Shown: positions 16,589-25,602 of the stretch, one piece after another
Layout of the letters: every line of letters starts with the position of its first letter
How positions within the stretch are numbered: the first letter of the stretch is position 1
Assembly: GCA_017554385.1 (NCBI GenBank)
Contig: JAFZIL010000036.1
Location: forward strand, 45,709 to 109,708
Direction of reading: 5' to 3'
DNA: 64,000 nt
Source of the DNA: Prevotella sp.
Lineage (GTDB): Bacteria; Bacteroidota; Bacteroidia; Bacteroidales; Bacteroidaceae
The notes under the pieces: generated by a model
What the model was told of the DNA's origin: nothing
The model's database searches: none
Seen by the model: only the letters and a program-made list of their open reading frames with translations
Made by a program: the position numbers and the translations under genes

Positions 16589-18319
16589 TTAAATTGTTAT
16601 TTCTTCTGCTCTGACCATATTGTAGCCCTTAATCTGGACGACTAATAGATGGAGGGTGGTGCTCTTTATGAGAGTTCTTACCATTGGAGCAGTAGAATAT
16701 TGGCGAATTTGTTCAACAGCTTCTTCCCATTGAACCAAGGCAATGCTGTCATCATCGCTCTGTTTCAGATACTTCAACTCAAGAATGTAACTGTGCCCAA
16801 TCATGGGATAGCGGCTAAGGTCTGGCATCAGGAAAAAGTCACAATAACCATGACTTAGCTCCATTTCGGGAGCTGTCAGATAATAGGGATTCAATGCTAA
16901 ATAGGCATTCATAAACCCCTGGAGATTGCGCTCGCCCTCTATCAACTGTCTAACACTGGTCGTTTTCTCGTAGGCATCGGTTATCTCCTTTATCATCGGT
17001 TGCCAGTTGCCATTCAGAGCAGCTTCTGTATAGGAGCGGCTAAGTTTTCTTGTGTCAACGTATGCGATTTCCTGATATTGCCTATATAAGTAATCGTAAT
17101 ATTGCTTACGGACATTGTTGTTGGGAATCGTCAGTTTGACATCGGCTCCTTCTACATCTCCTATAGTCAGCATACCGTAATAGAAAAGCAGACTCACGAA
17201 ATTCTCTGCATTGGCCATGTCCTTCGCGGGGAATGACTCCACCGGGTTCTCATAGATGTAACCGTTTTCTGCTATCTCATTGAGCAATCCACGGCGGTTA
17301 CCATCAAGCTTGTCAAGCTGCAGCAACTTGTTCATCTTGGTATAGTCGGTACGCGTGTTGACATCAACCATCTCTTCAGGACCATGCCCTGTCTGAATGA
17401 CACACCTCAGATAGTAGCTTACCATGTCGCAATTAAACAGCTTTGGATCTTTATAGACTGATGCTTTTGCAAAGCAATAGTTGTCGTACCAAGGCTTCAT
17501 ATCAGCTATCAGTGTCTCTTCGTTGGCCTTGAGCATACCGACCTCCTGATAATAGCGTATCATCTGGCGCACATCGTCCTCCGAGAAACCGAGCATGAGG
17601 TTGAACAGCGGGTTCATCGTGATATTTGAGGCTATATTATAGCCGCTGGTTACGTCATCCATCGTCACGGGACTCACGCCCATCATCAGAATACGGTCGA
17701 AATTGCCTTTGAACTTCTTGAACACATCACGATAGAAACCTGAGGCATGGGTGAGGGCATGATAGACAGCTTCCCCCTTTTCGTTGAGTACTGTATTGGT
17801 GAAATTGTCGTATTCGTCAATAATCAGATACATCTGATGCCCGTTGGTTTTGGCAGCCTGGTTGATATAGTTCAGCTTGCCGTCTGTTACCTTGATGTTT
17901 TTCACATCCTCAAGATAACCTACAGGGTAGCGATGGGCATAACGCTGGGCAAAGTCGTTAATCATCACGTCCATGTAGATGTCGAAATATCTCTTGAGCT
18001 CGTCTATGCTGCCACCAATTTGGGAAAAATCCAAATGGAGAACCTCAAATGAGTTTCGCAATTCTGTCGGATTGTCCTTTATCCAAAGCCCGTCGAATAG
18101 TGTATCAAAGTTGACGCGCTCGTTAATGTCGTAGTAGGCACGCATCATGCTCAAGAAGATGCTCTTACCAAACCGACGTGGCCGTATGAAGAACAAGAAA
18201 TTGCCCTGATTCTCCATGGGTGGAAGGAACATGGTCTTATCAACATAGTATTTGCCTTCTCGGCGCAACTGCTTAAAGTCTGAAATGCCGTATGGGAGGA
18301 GTCTTACCTTTGATGACAT
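16589..18319 (-). CDS. AAA-ATPase-like / PD-(D/E)XK nuclease-like protein
   Basis: This 576-residue protein opens with LLPYGISDFKQLRREGKYYV and has the Walker A-like FIRPRRFGKSIFLSMM near residue 47, both hallmarks of the AAA-ATPase-like family (PF09820). Its C-terminal domain has GYCDFFLMPDLSRYP and YILELKYLK, the conserved Asp and Glu-x-Lys of a PD-(D/E)XK fold. These proteins are abundant, often multicopy, in Bacteroidetes and have been suspected to be mobile or defence-related; their role is unresolved. It is the only clear non-polysaccharide gene in the middle of the operon, only 7 bp from the GT2 gene, so it is transcribed with it. Confidence 0.88.
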   Translation of the reverse strand: MSSKVRLLPYGISDFKQLRREGKYYVDKTMFLPPMENQGNFLFFIRPRRFGKSIFLSMMRAYYDINERVNFDTLFDGLWIKDNPTELRNSFEVLHLDFSQIGGSIDELKRYFDIYMDVMINDFAQRYAHRYPVGYLEDVKNIKVTDGKLNYINQAAKTNGHQMYLIIDEYDNFTNTVLNEKGEAVYHALTHASGFYRDVFKKFKGNFDRILMMGVSPVTMDDVTSGYNIASNITMNPLFNLMLGFSEDDVRQMIRYYQEVGMLKANEETLIADMKPWYDNYCFAKASVYKDPKLFNCDMVSYYLRCVIQTGHGPEEMVDVNTRTDYTKMNKLLQLDKLDGNRRGLLNEIAENGYIYENPVESFPAKDMANAENFVSLLFYYGMLTIGDVEGADVKLTIPNNNVRKQYYDYLYRQYQEIAYVDTRKLSRSYTEAALNGNWQPMIKEITDAYEKTTSVRQLIEGERNLQGFMNAYLALNPYYLTAPEMELSHGYCDFFLMPDLSRYPMIGHSYILELKYLKQSDDDSIALVQWEEAVEQIRQYSTAPMVRTLIKSTTLHLLVVQIKGYNMVRAEEITI

Positions 18320-18367
18320 TTTGAATTGTTATTTGCTCAGTTTAAACTTGACGAAGATGTAGTAAAG

Positions 18368-19267
18368 TTATTTACTGCTCTTACTCCTTAACAGGATATT
18401 AAAGACTGTTCCCCAGAAGTATTTCCAATCGGTCATGAACGGATGCTTCAGGTAGGCCTCAATATAACGCCGCTCTGAGGCCTGGATCTCGTCAAGACCA
18501 ATGGGCGTTTTCTTTTCATAATAGAATGGCGGCAGCATGCCGGGCCTTACCTTTGTGCGAAGCTCCTGCATCTCCGGGGTGTAAAGCGAGAAGAAATGTT
18601 CGGTGAGCGGGCGAACGCCCACCCATTTCATTTCGCCCTTGAACACATTGATGAGCATAGGCAGCTCATCGAGCCAAGCGGAACGGAAAAGCTTCCCCCA
18701 TACATTGACCCGGAAGTCATTGGTCAGCTTGCCTGAATGGTCCAGCTTGTTCATCTCATACACATAGTCCTGCAGATACTGTGAATAGCTGTGCATCGTC
18801 CTGAACTTATAGACTTCAATCCATTTTCGGTCCTTGCCTATTCGTTTCATCTTCAGGATGGGCGACTCACAGGTGTCGTTCCATTCTAACGGCTCAGAAC
18901 GCTTCGTGGCAACCACATGATAGTTGTTATTGAGAAATTCTTGACGTTCGATTTTAAAGCCTGCCCTACAAATGCGACCAAGAATCTCTGTACGGCTATA
19001 GGTACGATGGCGTTTTCCAGACAAGAAGAAGTAGATCTTCTTAGTAGGCTTCATCTTCGGAAGCATCTCATGCCAGAAATATGCCAAATAGACAAAGGCG
19101 TTTCCTATTCCGAAGGGATATCTCTTCTTGATGGCATTAAACTCTTGCCGGTTGGTTATAGCCACACAATCCAGTTGGTCGCCCACCTGCATCTCATGAT
19201 TCCAGTCGTCTAAGAAATCATTCAGGTCGGCAATCTGGTTCAACTTAGCCTTGACACTAACTTTCAT
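18368..19267 (-). CDS. Sugar transferase (initiating phosphoglycosyltransferase family) with a soluble N-terminal region
   Basis: This 299-residue protein has the core of the monotopic phosphoglycosyl transferases: KMKRIGKDRKWIEVYKFRTM near residue 140, then LFRSAWLDELPMLINVFKGE and WVGVRPL. Such enzymes put the first sugar phosphate on undecaprenyl phosphate. It lacks the usual N-terminal re-entrant hydrophobic helix and instead has about 130 residues with FFLSGKRHRTYSRTEILGRI and GFKIERQEF, which look like the C-terminal part of a methyltransferase-like fold. I have seen similar N-termini in other Bacteroidetes sugar transferases, so this may be a lineage variant rather than a defect. Confidence 0.8.
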   Translation of the reverse strand: MKVSVKAKLNQIADLNDFLDDWNHEMQVGDQLDCVAITNRQEFNAIKKRYPFGIGNAFVYLAYFWHEMLPKMKPTKKIYFFLSGKRHRTYSRTEILGRICRAGFKIERQEFLNNNYHVVATKRSEPLEWNDTCESPILKMKRIGKDRKWIEVYKFRTMHSYSQYLQDYVYEMNKLDHSGKLTNDFRVNVWGKLFRSAWLDELPMLINVFKGEMKWVGVRPLTEHFFSLYTPEMQELRTKVRPGMLPPFYYEKKTPIGLDEIQASERRYIEAYLKHPFMTDWKYFWGTVFNILLRSKSSK

Positions 19268-19283
19268 CTCTGTAATCTATAAA

Positions 19284-19374
19284 ACTATCAACTATTCACT
19301 ATCCACTATCCACCATCCACCATCCACTATCCACTATCCACCATCCACTATCCACCATCCACTACCTACCTATC
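19284..19374. repeat. Intergenic heptamer array, thirteen units (actatcc type)
   Basis: Thirteen 7-bp units, mostly actatcc or accatcc, fill almost the whole spacer between the aminotransferase and the sugar transferase. The array runs into the stop codon of the aminotransferase gene at 19373. It has the same period as the other arrays in the window but a different unit. Confidence 0.95.
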
Positions 19375-20509
19375 AAAGTGATGCGATAAGAACGGAGCAG
19401 ACATGCTCAATATCCGCAGCCTCAAGATAAGGATGCATAGGAAGGGATAAAACTGTTTGTGACAGTTTTACCGAGGTATGAGGTAAGAGGTAAGAGGTAA
19501 GATGCTGGAACGCCGTTTGCTCGTGCATGGGCTTGGGATAATAGACCATCGAGGGGATACCGGCCTCCTTGAGTGCCGCTTGCAGACGGTTGCGCTGCTG
19601 CTCATCGGGCAGCTGGATGGTGTACTGTGCCCAGCTGGAACCGAAGCCTTCTGGAATGACAGGCGTCTTCACATAGTCTTTAAGAAGTTTGGTGTAATGG
19701 CGGGCTGCCTCATTCACATTTTCTACCTCACGGTCGAAAGCACGGAGCTTCACCTGCAGGATAGCGGCCTGAAGAGTGTCCAGACGTGAGTTCATACCGA
19801 TGCGTACGTTGTCGTACTTGTCGGTGCCCTTGCCGTGTACACGGTAGGAGTTCACCAGCCCGGCCCACTCGTCATTATTCGTAAAAACGGCTCCGCCATC
19901 GCCATAGCAGCCGAGTGGCTTGGCGGGGAAGAACGATGTTGTGGCAATATCACCGAAGGAGCAAGCCTTAGAGATTTGAGGTTTGAGATTTGAGATGCTT
20001 CCACCGAATCCCTGGGCACCGTCCTCGAGGATCAGCAAACCGTATTTCTCGGCAACGGCTTTCACTGCAGGGTAGTTGGCTGGCAGTCCGAAGAGATCGA
20101 CGGCAATGATTACCTTGGGTGTCAGTTTTCCTTCTGCCAATATCAGGCTGATAGCTTTCTCTAAGCTATCTGCATCGATATTGAAGGTGGTGTCGTCGAC
20201 ATCGACGAATACCGGAGTGGCACCTTCGAGTGCGACCACCTCGGCAGAGGCAAAGAAAGTGAAGTCGGGCACAAACACGGCATCGCCGGGACCGATACCC
20301 CATGCCTTCAATGCCAGGGTCAGTGCGTCGGTTCCGTTGGCGCATGTCAGACAGTGTTTCACTCCGACATACTCTGCCAACTGCTGTTCCAGTTCCTTTA
20401 CTTCCGGGCCCATGATATAATGAGCTCCAGATGCCACGCTAAGCATGGCCTGGTCTATATCTGATTTCAGTACTTGGTACTGTTTTGCTAAATCTCTAAA
20501 TTGCATCAT
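19373..20509 (-). CDS. wbpE: WbpE-type UDP-3-keto-sugar aminotransferase (DegT/DnrJ/EryC1/StrS family)
   Basis: This 378-residue PLP enzyme has the family landmarks GPEVKELEQQLAEYVGVKHC near residue 35, NGTDALTLALKAWGIGPGD, DLFGLPANYPAV, EDGAQGFG near 165, and the PLP-lysine region TSFFPAKPLGCYGDGGAVFT near 195. In the WbpB/E/D pathway it transfers an amino group from glutamate to C3 of UDP-3-keto-GlcNAcA. Two heptamer arrays interrupt the frame: one gives SNLKPQISK next to the active-site loop, the other LTSYLLPHTSVK near the C-terminus. The first inserts between the PLP Asp/Gln region and the lysine, where length usually varies. The enzyme is likely functional, because the catalytic residues are retained. 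Confidence 0.88.
   Translation of the reverse strand: MMQFRDLAKQYQVLKSDIDQAMLSVASGAHYIMGPEVKELEQQLAEYVGVKHCLTCANGTDALTLALKAWGIGPGDAVFVPDFTFFASAEVVALEGATPVFVDVDDTTFNIDADSLEKAISLILAEGKLTPKVIIAVDLFGLPANYPAVKAVAEKYGLLILEDGAQGFGGSISNLKPQISKACSFGDIATTSFFPAKPLGCYGDGGAVFTNNDEWAGLVNSYRVHGKGTDKYDNVRIGMNSRLDTLQAAILQVKLRAFDREVENVNEAARHYTKLLKDYVKTPVIPEGFGSSWAQYTIQLPDEQQRNRLQAALKEAGIPSMVYYPKPMHEQTAFQHLTSYLLPHTSVKLSQTVLSLPMHPYLEAADIEHVCSVLIASL
19473..19502. repeat. In-frame heptamer array (gaggtaa type) in the aminotransferase gene
   Basis: Units gaggtat, gaggtaa, gaggtaa and gaggtaa repeat with a 7-bp period. On the coding strand they encode the insertion LTSYLLPHTS near the C-terminus of the WbpE-type enzyme. 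Confidence 0.8.
19971..19995. repeat. In-frame heptamer array (gagattt type) in the aminotransferase gene
   Basis: Units gagattt, gaggttt and gagattt, plus a decayed fourth copy, encode SNLKPQISK in the WbpE-type enzyme. The unit is nearly the same as at 2404-2435, so these two arrays may share an origin. Confidence 0.75.
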
Positions 20510-20525
20510 AACATTTACTATTTGA

Positions 20526-20546
20526 CAATTTACAATTTACAATTTA
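20526..20546. repeat. Short heptamer array (caattta)
   Basis: Three exact copies of caattta lie just upstream of the aminotransferase start codon on the minus strand. They belong to the same 7-bp-period class as the other arrays. Confidence 0.7.
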
Positions 20547-20630
20547 TTTACGATGGGGATTATAATTATTGAACTATTGCAATGACTATTCTTTTCTTCG
20601 ATAAATTCGTTGTCGTTTTAAAGGGTGGGA

Positions 20631-20768
20631 AAGATAAAACATGTAATTATCATGTAATTGCCCATATAATTGTACATAAATTAATGGAAATTCGTGGGTC
20701 ATTCATGGCAATTCATGTTTAAGATAAAACATATAATGATCATGTAATTGCCCATATAATTGAACATA
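20631..20768. repeat. Two 48-bp AT-rich direct repeats, 90 bp apart
   Basis: Bases 20631-20678 and 20721-20768 match at 45 of 48 positions (shared blocks aagataaaac, catgtaattgcccatataat, acata). Each copy contains repeated AATTAYATG-like words on the minus strand. They fill the 262-bp gap between the acetyltransferase and the aminotransferase, the largest gap within this operon outside the VapE module. The second copy ends 4 bp from the acetyltransferase stop codon. Confidence 0.92.
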
Positions 20769-20771
20769 TAA

Positions 20772-21275
20772 TTATTCACTTTTCACTCTCTCCACGATTT
20801 CTCCTTGCTCGTTGACAGTGCCAATCTGGCGGGCAGGTACGCCGGCCATCAGGGCGAAGTCGGGCACGTCCTTGGTGACGACAGCACCGGCTGCAATCAT
20901 GGCACCACGACCGATGGTATGTCCACAGACGATGGTGCAGTTGGCACCTAAAGAGGCCCCTTCCTTGACCAAGGTCTTATTGTATTTCCCATGAACGGGG
21001 AAGTGGGCACGAGGCACAAGGACGTTGGTGAACACACACGACGGACCGCAGAACACGTTGTCTTCGAGCTCTACGCCTTCATAGACAGAGACGTTGTTCT
21101 GGATGCGGACGCCATTGCCGATCTTCACGTTGTTGCCGATATTCACATTCTGCCCGAATGAGCAGTTCTTACCTATCACGGCACCGCTTTGAACATGACA
21201 GAAATGCCAAATCTTTGTACCGTCACCGATTTTGACGTTGTCGTCAATGTAACTGGATGGATGGACTGTAAACAT
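20772..21275 (-). CDS. wbpD: WbpD/WlbB-type N-acetyltransferase, left-handed beta-helix
   Basis: This 167-residue protein is built of hexapeptide repeats ([20 protein letters not shown], then [13 protein letters not shown] and [20 protein letters not shown]), ending with [20 protein letters not shown]. The FVHVQSGA-like and [12 protein letters not shown] segments match WlbB/WbpD enzymes, which acetylate the C3 amino group of UDP-GlcNAc3NA with acetyl-CoA. It follows Wzc by 2 bp and precedes the aminotransferase, so all three are co-transcribed. The last codons and the stop lie in a short gtgaaaagtgaa repeat. Confidence 0.88.
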   Translation of the reverse strand: MFTVHPSSYIDDNVKIGDGTKIWHFCHVQSGAVIGKNCSFGQNVNIGNNVKIGNGVRIQNNVSVYEGVELEDNVFCGPSCVFTNVLVPRAHFPVHGKYNKTLVKEGASLGANCTIVCGHTIGRGAMIAAGAVVTKDVPDFALMAGVPARQIGTVNEQGEIVERVKSE

Positions 21276-21277
21276 AT

Positions 21278-23452
21278 TTATGATTTTTGTTGTTTCTTCT
21301 TGAATATGATCTTATTCAACAAGATGCTTGTTTTACTTAATTCTACGATATTCTTATCCTCTTCACTCCGTTCGTACTTATGTGAGTAGGCATAACCGTA
21401 GCGTACGTTAATATCAACGCCGTTGAGTATGATGTATTGCGGTTTGCTTGTGCCATTAATAATCTCAATAGGGCTAAGTTCGCCTAATCTATGGCGGTTG
21501 AAACGGCCTGCACGAATAACAAACAAAGTGCTGTCAACAGTACGCTCGACGATGTCGGCATCGGCTAAAATACTTGCCGACGGGCTGTCGATGAAAACGC
21601 TATCATAATGTTGTCTCACAGTATCAATCAGTTCAACGAGCAGCGGACTCTGCAATAGCTCAGTAGGGTTGGTGGGAAGAGCGCCTGCAGGAAGCACATC
21701 CAACATAGGATAACCTTCTGGATGCCACAGTAACTTGCGGTAGTCATTTTCATCACCGCAGAGGTAGTCTGACAGGCCCAACAGCGGTGTACGCCATAGT
21801 CGCGACGCAGAGGCCTGACGCAGATCCCCGTCGATGAAGAGCACGCGTTGACCGCCAATGGCCTTCACCAGTGACAAATTCATGCCGACAAAAGTCTTGC
21901 CGACCTCTATCTGTGTAGATTTAAGAAGATAGACCCTGGCTCCCTTCCCAGGAAACTTATTTTCCACGATAGAGTCCATGTTGTTACGCAGAACCCTAAA
22001 CGCCTCGTTTGAGGCATTGAGCACGTCTGGGCCTACGACGATGCCACTTGATTTGGCTTTACGGCCAATCCCAAAGCGCATCAATAAGCTCTCCAAACTA
22101 TGCTCACGACCAGAGTAGGGCACTTCACCCAAGAACGGGATGTCACTGTTGCGCTCTATGTCGAAGCGATCACGCACACTTTCGTCCATGGTGGCACGTA
22201 GAAAAATCACAGCCACAGGAGCCAGTAGCCCAAGTAGGAAAGCAGCAAGAAGCACTTTCGGTGCACTGGGCGAAGTATGTCTTTTACTTCCATTAGGAAC
22301 ATCAATAATTTGAGTGGGAGCTGTTTTGTAGGTGATACTAATTTCGTTCTCTTCCTTTTTCTGGAGCAAATACATATAAAGACTCTCCTTGACTTTCTGT
22401 TCACGCTCAATGGATAGCAGATGCTTGGCCTGACTGGGGTTAGAGGTTATTTTCGAGGTAGTCTTTCCATGATAGCTCTGCAAAGAACGTAGTTGAATGT
22501 CAATAGTGCGAATATGGTTGTTTACACTCGCATATATGTTTTTTCGCAGACTGTTCAACTCTTTTTCCAAGTTAATAATCAACGGGTTCTGTCCTGATGT
22601 ATACTCCAAATGGCTCTGCATTTGCAGCAGCAGACTATTATAAAGCGTAATCTGAGATTCAATCAAGCTATTGTTAATCCCAGAATTAACCAGTAGCAGC
22701 TGCTTCTGAGATGTCTTTTCATCCAACAGGCTTTGAATATATTCAGCCATGGCCTTCTGGTTCATCAGAGTTAGAATATCTGCATCAGCCTTACTTTGCT
22801 GTTGAAGATATATGTCACTCACACGTGCAATTTCAGTAATGCCATAACGGCTTTTATACGAAGAAATGCTGTCATCCACAATATTTAAGTCTCGCTCCAA
22901 CAATTTTAGACGTGAATCGATGAATTGTGAAGTATTTTCTATAGCATAATGTTTTTCCTGTAACCATTTGTCATTATACACTTGTATAACGAGGTTTAAC
23001 ACACGCTCTGCATCTTCTGTAGAGAAATCTTTATAGGTCAGACTGATAATAGTAGATCCCAAATCTTCTATTTCAGCCGACAAACGTGATTGTATTTCTT
23101 CAGCTTTAGTTATAATCTCACTATCCTCAATGGGTAACTGCAACCGTTTTACAACTTCAATTAACACATCTAATGAAGTAATATGGCGAACCACATTAGT
23201 AACATTATTCTTTTGCTTCACAAAACCAATTTCGTTGAACTCATTACCGTTTTTTTCAGTTACGTTATTACCTAAGCTTTCTTCACGCAACATGATAGAT
23301 GCATAGCGGGTATATTGTTTAGGAGTAACAATGAGGTATCTTTCAGCAAAAAGCATGCATATCAATATAGATACAGCAAACCATCGCCAACGTGCCACAC
23401 ACATACGCCATAAATCGACGATGGTAATAAAACTTTCTGTATTTTTGTTCAT
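21278..23452 (-). CDS. wzc: Wzc-type polysaccharide co-polymerase / BY-kinase
   Basis: This 724-residue inner-membrane protein has an N-terminal TM segment ([20 protein letters not shown]), a long periplasmic coiled-coil region, and a second TM near residue 400 ([19 protein letters not shown]). The cytoplasmic kinase domain has Walker [17 protein letters not shown] near 515, Walker A' [12 protein letters not shown] near 540 and Walker [10 protein letters not shown] near 620, then a tyrosine cluster ([15 protein letters not shown]) followed by a lysine-rich tail. Wzc controls chain length and export together with Wza through cycles of tyrosine phosphorylation. The gene is AT-rich and starts 6 bp after wza. 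Confidence 0.93.
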   Translation of the reverse strand: MNKNTESFITIVDLWRMCVARWRWFAVSILICMLFAERYLIVTPKQYTRYASIMLREESLGNNVTEKNGNEFNEIGFVKQKNNVTNVVRHITSLDVLIEVVKRLQLPIEDSEIITKAEEIQSRLSAEIEDLGSTIISLTYKDFSTEDAERVLNLVIQVYNDKWLQEKHYAIENTSQFIDSRLKLLERDLNIVDDSISSYKSRYGITEIARVSDIYLQQQSKADADILTLMNQKAMAEYIQSLLDEKTSQKQLLLVNSGINNSLIESQITLYNSLLLQMQSHLEYTSGQNPLIINLEKELNSLRKNIYASVNNHIRTIDIQLRSLQSYHGKTTSKITSNPSQAKHLLSIEREQKVKESLYMYLLQKKEENEISITYKTAPTQIIDVPNGSKRHTSPSAPKVLLAAFLLGLLAPVAVIFLRATMDESVRDRFDIERNSDIPFLGEVPYSGREHSLESLLMRFGIGRKAKSSGIVVGPDVLNASNEAFRVLRNNMDSIVENKFPGKGARVYLLKSTQIEVGKTFVGMNLSLVKAIGGQRVLFIDGDLRQASASRLWRTPLLGLSDYLCGDENDYRKLLWHPEGYPMLDVLPAGALPTNPTELLQSPLLVELIDTVRQHYDSVFIDSPSASILADADIVERTVDSTLFVIRAGRFNRHRLGELSPIEIINGTSKPQYIILNGVDINVRYGYAYSHKYERSEEDKNIVELSKTSILLNKIIFKKKQQKS

Positions 23453-23458
23453 TTCTGG

Positions 23459-24286
23459 CTATTTTATTAATAAAGCACCCAGTGTGGTGAGAAACGAAGC
23501 TATTGAAAGCCAAAAAGAAGGCTGACCGAGGGTATTACCTGCCGAATTGGCTTCACGTTGCCGTTTTGGATTAGGCGTTACGTATACCACATCATTCTGT
23601 TGAAGGTAATAGGCTGGCGAGGTAAGCATATCCTGACGGTCACAAAGGTTAATGACATAAGTCTGATCCTCACCATCAACTTCTCTCATCACCATAACAT
23701 TTTCACGTTGACCACTGATTGTCAGATCGCCAGCGGCAGCAATAGCGTCAAGGATCGTAAAATAGTCTTTCTGAGCGTTTATGCGTCCAGGACGATTCAC
23801 TTCACCAAGGACATTCACAGCCAGATTGACATATTCGACCGTAACTATCGGATCTTTTACCAAATCGCGTTCAATGAGGCGGGACCTTATATGGGCAGCC
23901 ACTTCCTGACGAGTCTTGCCTTCTACAGCAACTTTCCCGAGTACGGGGAAATCGATATCACCCTGCTCATCGACCGTGTACGCTAAAATAGATGCACCGC
24001 TGGCACTGCCACCTACTGATGTCTGTGGTGCCAACGTAGTACCAAGTGCATGCATATTCTGCGATACTGATGTCAAATTAAACTGACTAACCAGCATCGG
24101 GTCAGTACTGCTGACCACAATGTTGATCTTATCTTTCGGCCTCAGACGGAACGGCTGTTCGTTCTGCAGCGTCATCCCACGAATGGCCTCAGCATTTTGG
24201 AAATAGGCCACGTTGGAAGGCGTAGAGCAACTACATAGCCAGCCAACCAAGGCCATAAGGATAATGATATGGATGTATTTCTTCAT
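23459..24286 (-). CDS. wza: Wza-type polysaccharide export lipoprotein
   Basis: This 275-residue protein has a lipoprotein signal peptide (MKKYIHIIILMALVGWLCSC, cysteine at residue 20), a polysaccharide export domain (DKINIVVSSTDPMLVSQFNL; DFPVLGKVAVEGKTRQEVAA) and one SLBB-type segment (NVLGEVNRPGRINAQKDYFT). It ends with a hydrophobic stretch (FWLSIASFLTTLGALLIK), as usual for Bacteroidetes Wza proteins. It would form the outer-membrane export channel with Wzc. The NusG-like gene ends 18 bp upstream. Confidence 0.92.
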   Translation of the reverse strand: MKKYIHIIILMALVGWLCSCSTPSNVAYFQNAEAIRGMTLQNEQPFRLRPKDKINIVVSSTDPMLVSQFNLTSVSQNMHALGTTLAPQTSVGGSASGASILAYTVDEQGDIDFPVLGKVAVEGKTRQEVAAHIRSRLIERDLVKDPIVTVEYVNLAVNVLGEVNRPGRINAQKDYFTILDAIAAAGDLTISGQRENVMVMREVDGEDQTYVINLCDRQDMLTSPAYYLQQNDVVYVTPNPKRQREANSAGNTLGQPSFWLSIASFLTTLGALLIK

Positions 24287-24304
24287 TTTAGGCTTTTGAA
24301 ATGT

Positions 24305-25408
24305 TCAGACTTTGCGCCCTGTCCGTATCAGCGAGACAAAGCTGCGCAGCTTGGCCGACTTGGGCTGGCAGTCACGCACATACTGCTTGGCAGCGTCGCG
24401 GTAGACAGGGTCCTGGGTAGAGATATAGAGGGCTATCCAGAGATAGGCTCTTGCATCGGTGGCAATCTTTGACTGTCGGCGCTGGTTGATATCTGAGAGC
24501 AATCCCTGTATCTGGTTACGCAGCAGCTTCTCGTCAGCCGTGTAACGGCACAGGTGGGCACAGATGAGCATCAGCGCAAGGAAATGGCTGCGGGCAGCCT
24601 CGTTTTTCACCTCGTGATTGCGATAACGGTAGAGCCGGGTCAGCATGTCGGCATCGCGACGGTTGATAATAGCATCTTCCTCACGGTTGACACGGTGTTT
24701 CAGGATGAGCAACAGATGGTTCTGCGTATATTCGATAAAATCGGTGCGGATGGCATCGGCCGAGTCACGATTGATGATCGTCACCTTGTTTCTGTCTACA
24801 TCGCACATACGGATGTTCATCACACCGGAAACCAATTCCACGGAGAGCTCCAGATGGATGGTACCATGAGACAGCTGAACGCGTTCGACCGTGGCCTCGT
24901 TGCCAGCAAAAGGACCGCTCGTTATCCTCACCTTGTCTTTCGCTTCTATACTGCTGATGGGCGGGACGATTTCGTACTGCCCGCGCTGCTTCAGACATGC
25001 CTCTAGGAAATCCTGCATCATCCTGTCAGGAACAGTAGCGACATGGCCATTGGTGTCTAAATAATGCTTGAGCCGGATGCGCGACCGCTTGTTCCGTTCG
25101 TCATTGACAAGACTGTTGATGTCAGCCTCGGTGGTCTTCAGGAAAACGATGTTGACAAAGTCGCCAGAAACAGAGTTGTCAGCATTTTTCAGGAAGTCGT
25201 ATGGATAGAAAGGCTCAACGATGGCCTTCCCTTCCTTCAGACGCTGGGCATTCTCCGTTTTAAGCCACTCCATGAAGCGCTTCATGTCAAGATGCGTCAT
25301 GATAAACCAGCAACAAGCGGCATTGTCGTCATTCATATACCAATGTTTGCCCGCACAGCCCTCCGCTGCACGAGCTAATTGTTTGTTGTTCAAATGGTTA
25401 TCTGTCAT
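24305..25408 (-). CDS. UpxY/NusG-like transcription antiterminator with a long C-terminal helical extension
   Basis: From the ATG at 25408 the protein has 367 residues. Residues about 30-125 look like a NusG N-terminal domain (HWYMNDDNAACCWFIMTHLD, FVNIVFLKTTEADINSL), and KDKVRITSGPFAGNEATVER near 165 is a KOW motif. In Bacteroidales, UpxY proteins of this kind load on RNA polymerase at the 5' leader of one capsule operon and prevent early termination. Being first in the operon fits that role. The protein is about twice the usual UpxY length: residues from about 215 to the end form an all-helical region I do not recognise. Confidence 0.8.
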   Translation of the reverse strand: MTDNHLNNKQLARAAEGCAGKHWYMNDDNAACCWFIMTHLDMKRFMEWLKTENAQRLKEGKAIVEPFYPYDFLKNADNSVSGDFVNIVFLKTTEADINSLVNDERNKRSRIRLKHYLDTNGHVATVPDRMMQDFLEACLKQRGQYEIVPPISSIEAKDKVRITSGPFAGNEATVERVQLSHGTIHLELSVELVSGVMNIRMCDVDRNKVTIINRDSADAIRTDFIEYTQNHLLLILKHRVNREEDAIINRRDADMLTRLYRYRNHEVKNEAARSHFLALMLICAHLCRYTADEKLLRNQIQGLLSDINQRRQSKIATDARAYLWIALYISTQDPVYRDAAKQYVRDCQPKSAKLRSFVSLIRTGRKV

Positions 25409-25489
25409 CAAGAGACCTCTCAGCCCCGCCGAAATTCCGTAATTGCACGATAAGCACTACTTTCGGCCAACATCTAACCTGTTTCTCCA

Positions 25490-25524
25490 CAAATATATAC
25501 AAATTGCGAAGTATCGGTTACAAA
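25490..25524 (-). promoter_or_regulatory. Candidate promoter of the polysaccharide operon
   Basis: On the minus strand TATATTTG (25490-25497) matches the -7 box TAnnTTTG, and a TTTG lies at 25521-25524. The spacing of 23 bp is longer than the usual 19-21, so the call is weak. It would leave a leader of roughly 75 nt before the NusG-like gene. A second possible -7 box, TAATTTTG, is at 25521-25528. Confidence 0.4.
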
Positions 25525-25602
25525 ATTACAAAATAATTATCTGAATTTTCCATCTATTTACAAGAAAAAGACATTTTTACTACCCGATTTAACATATATT
25601 AA

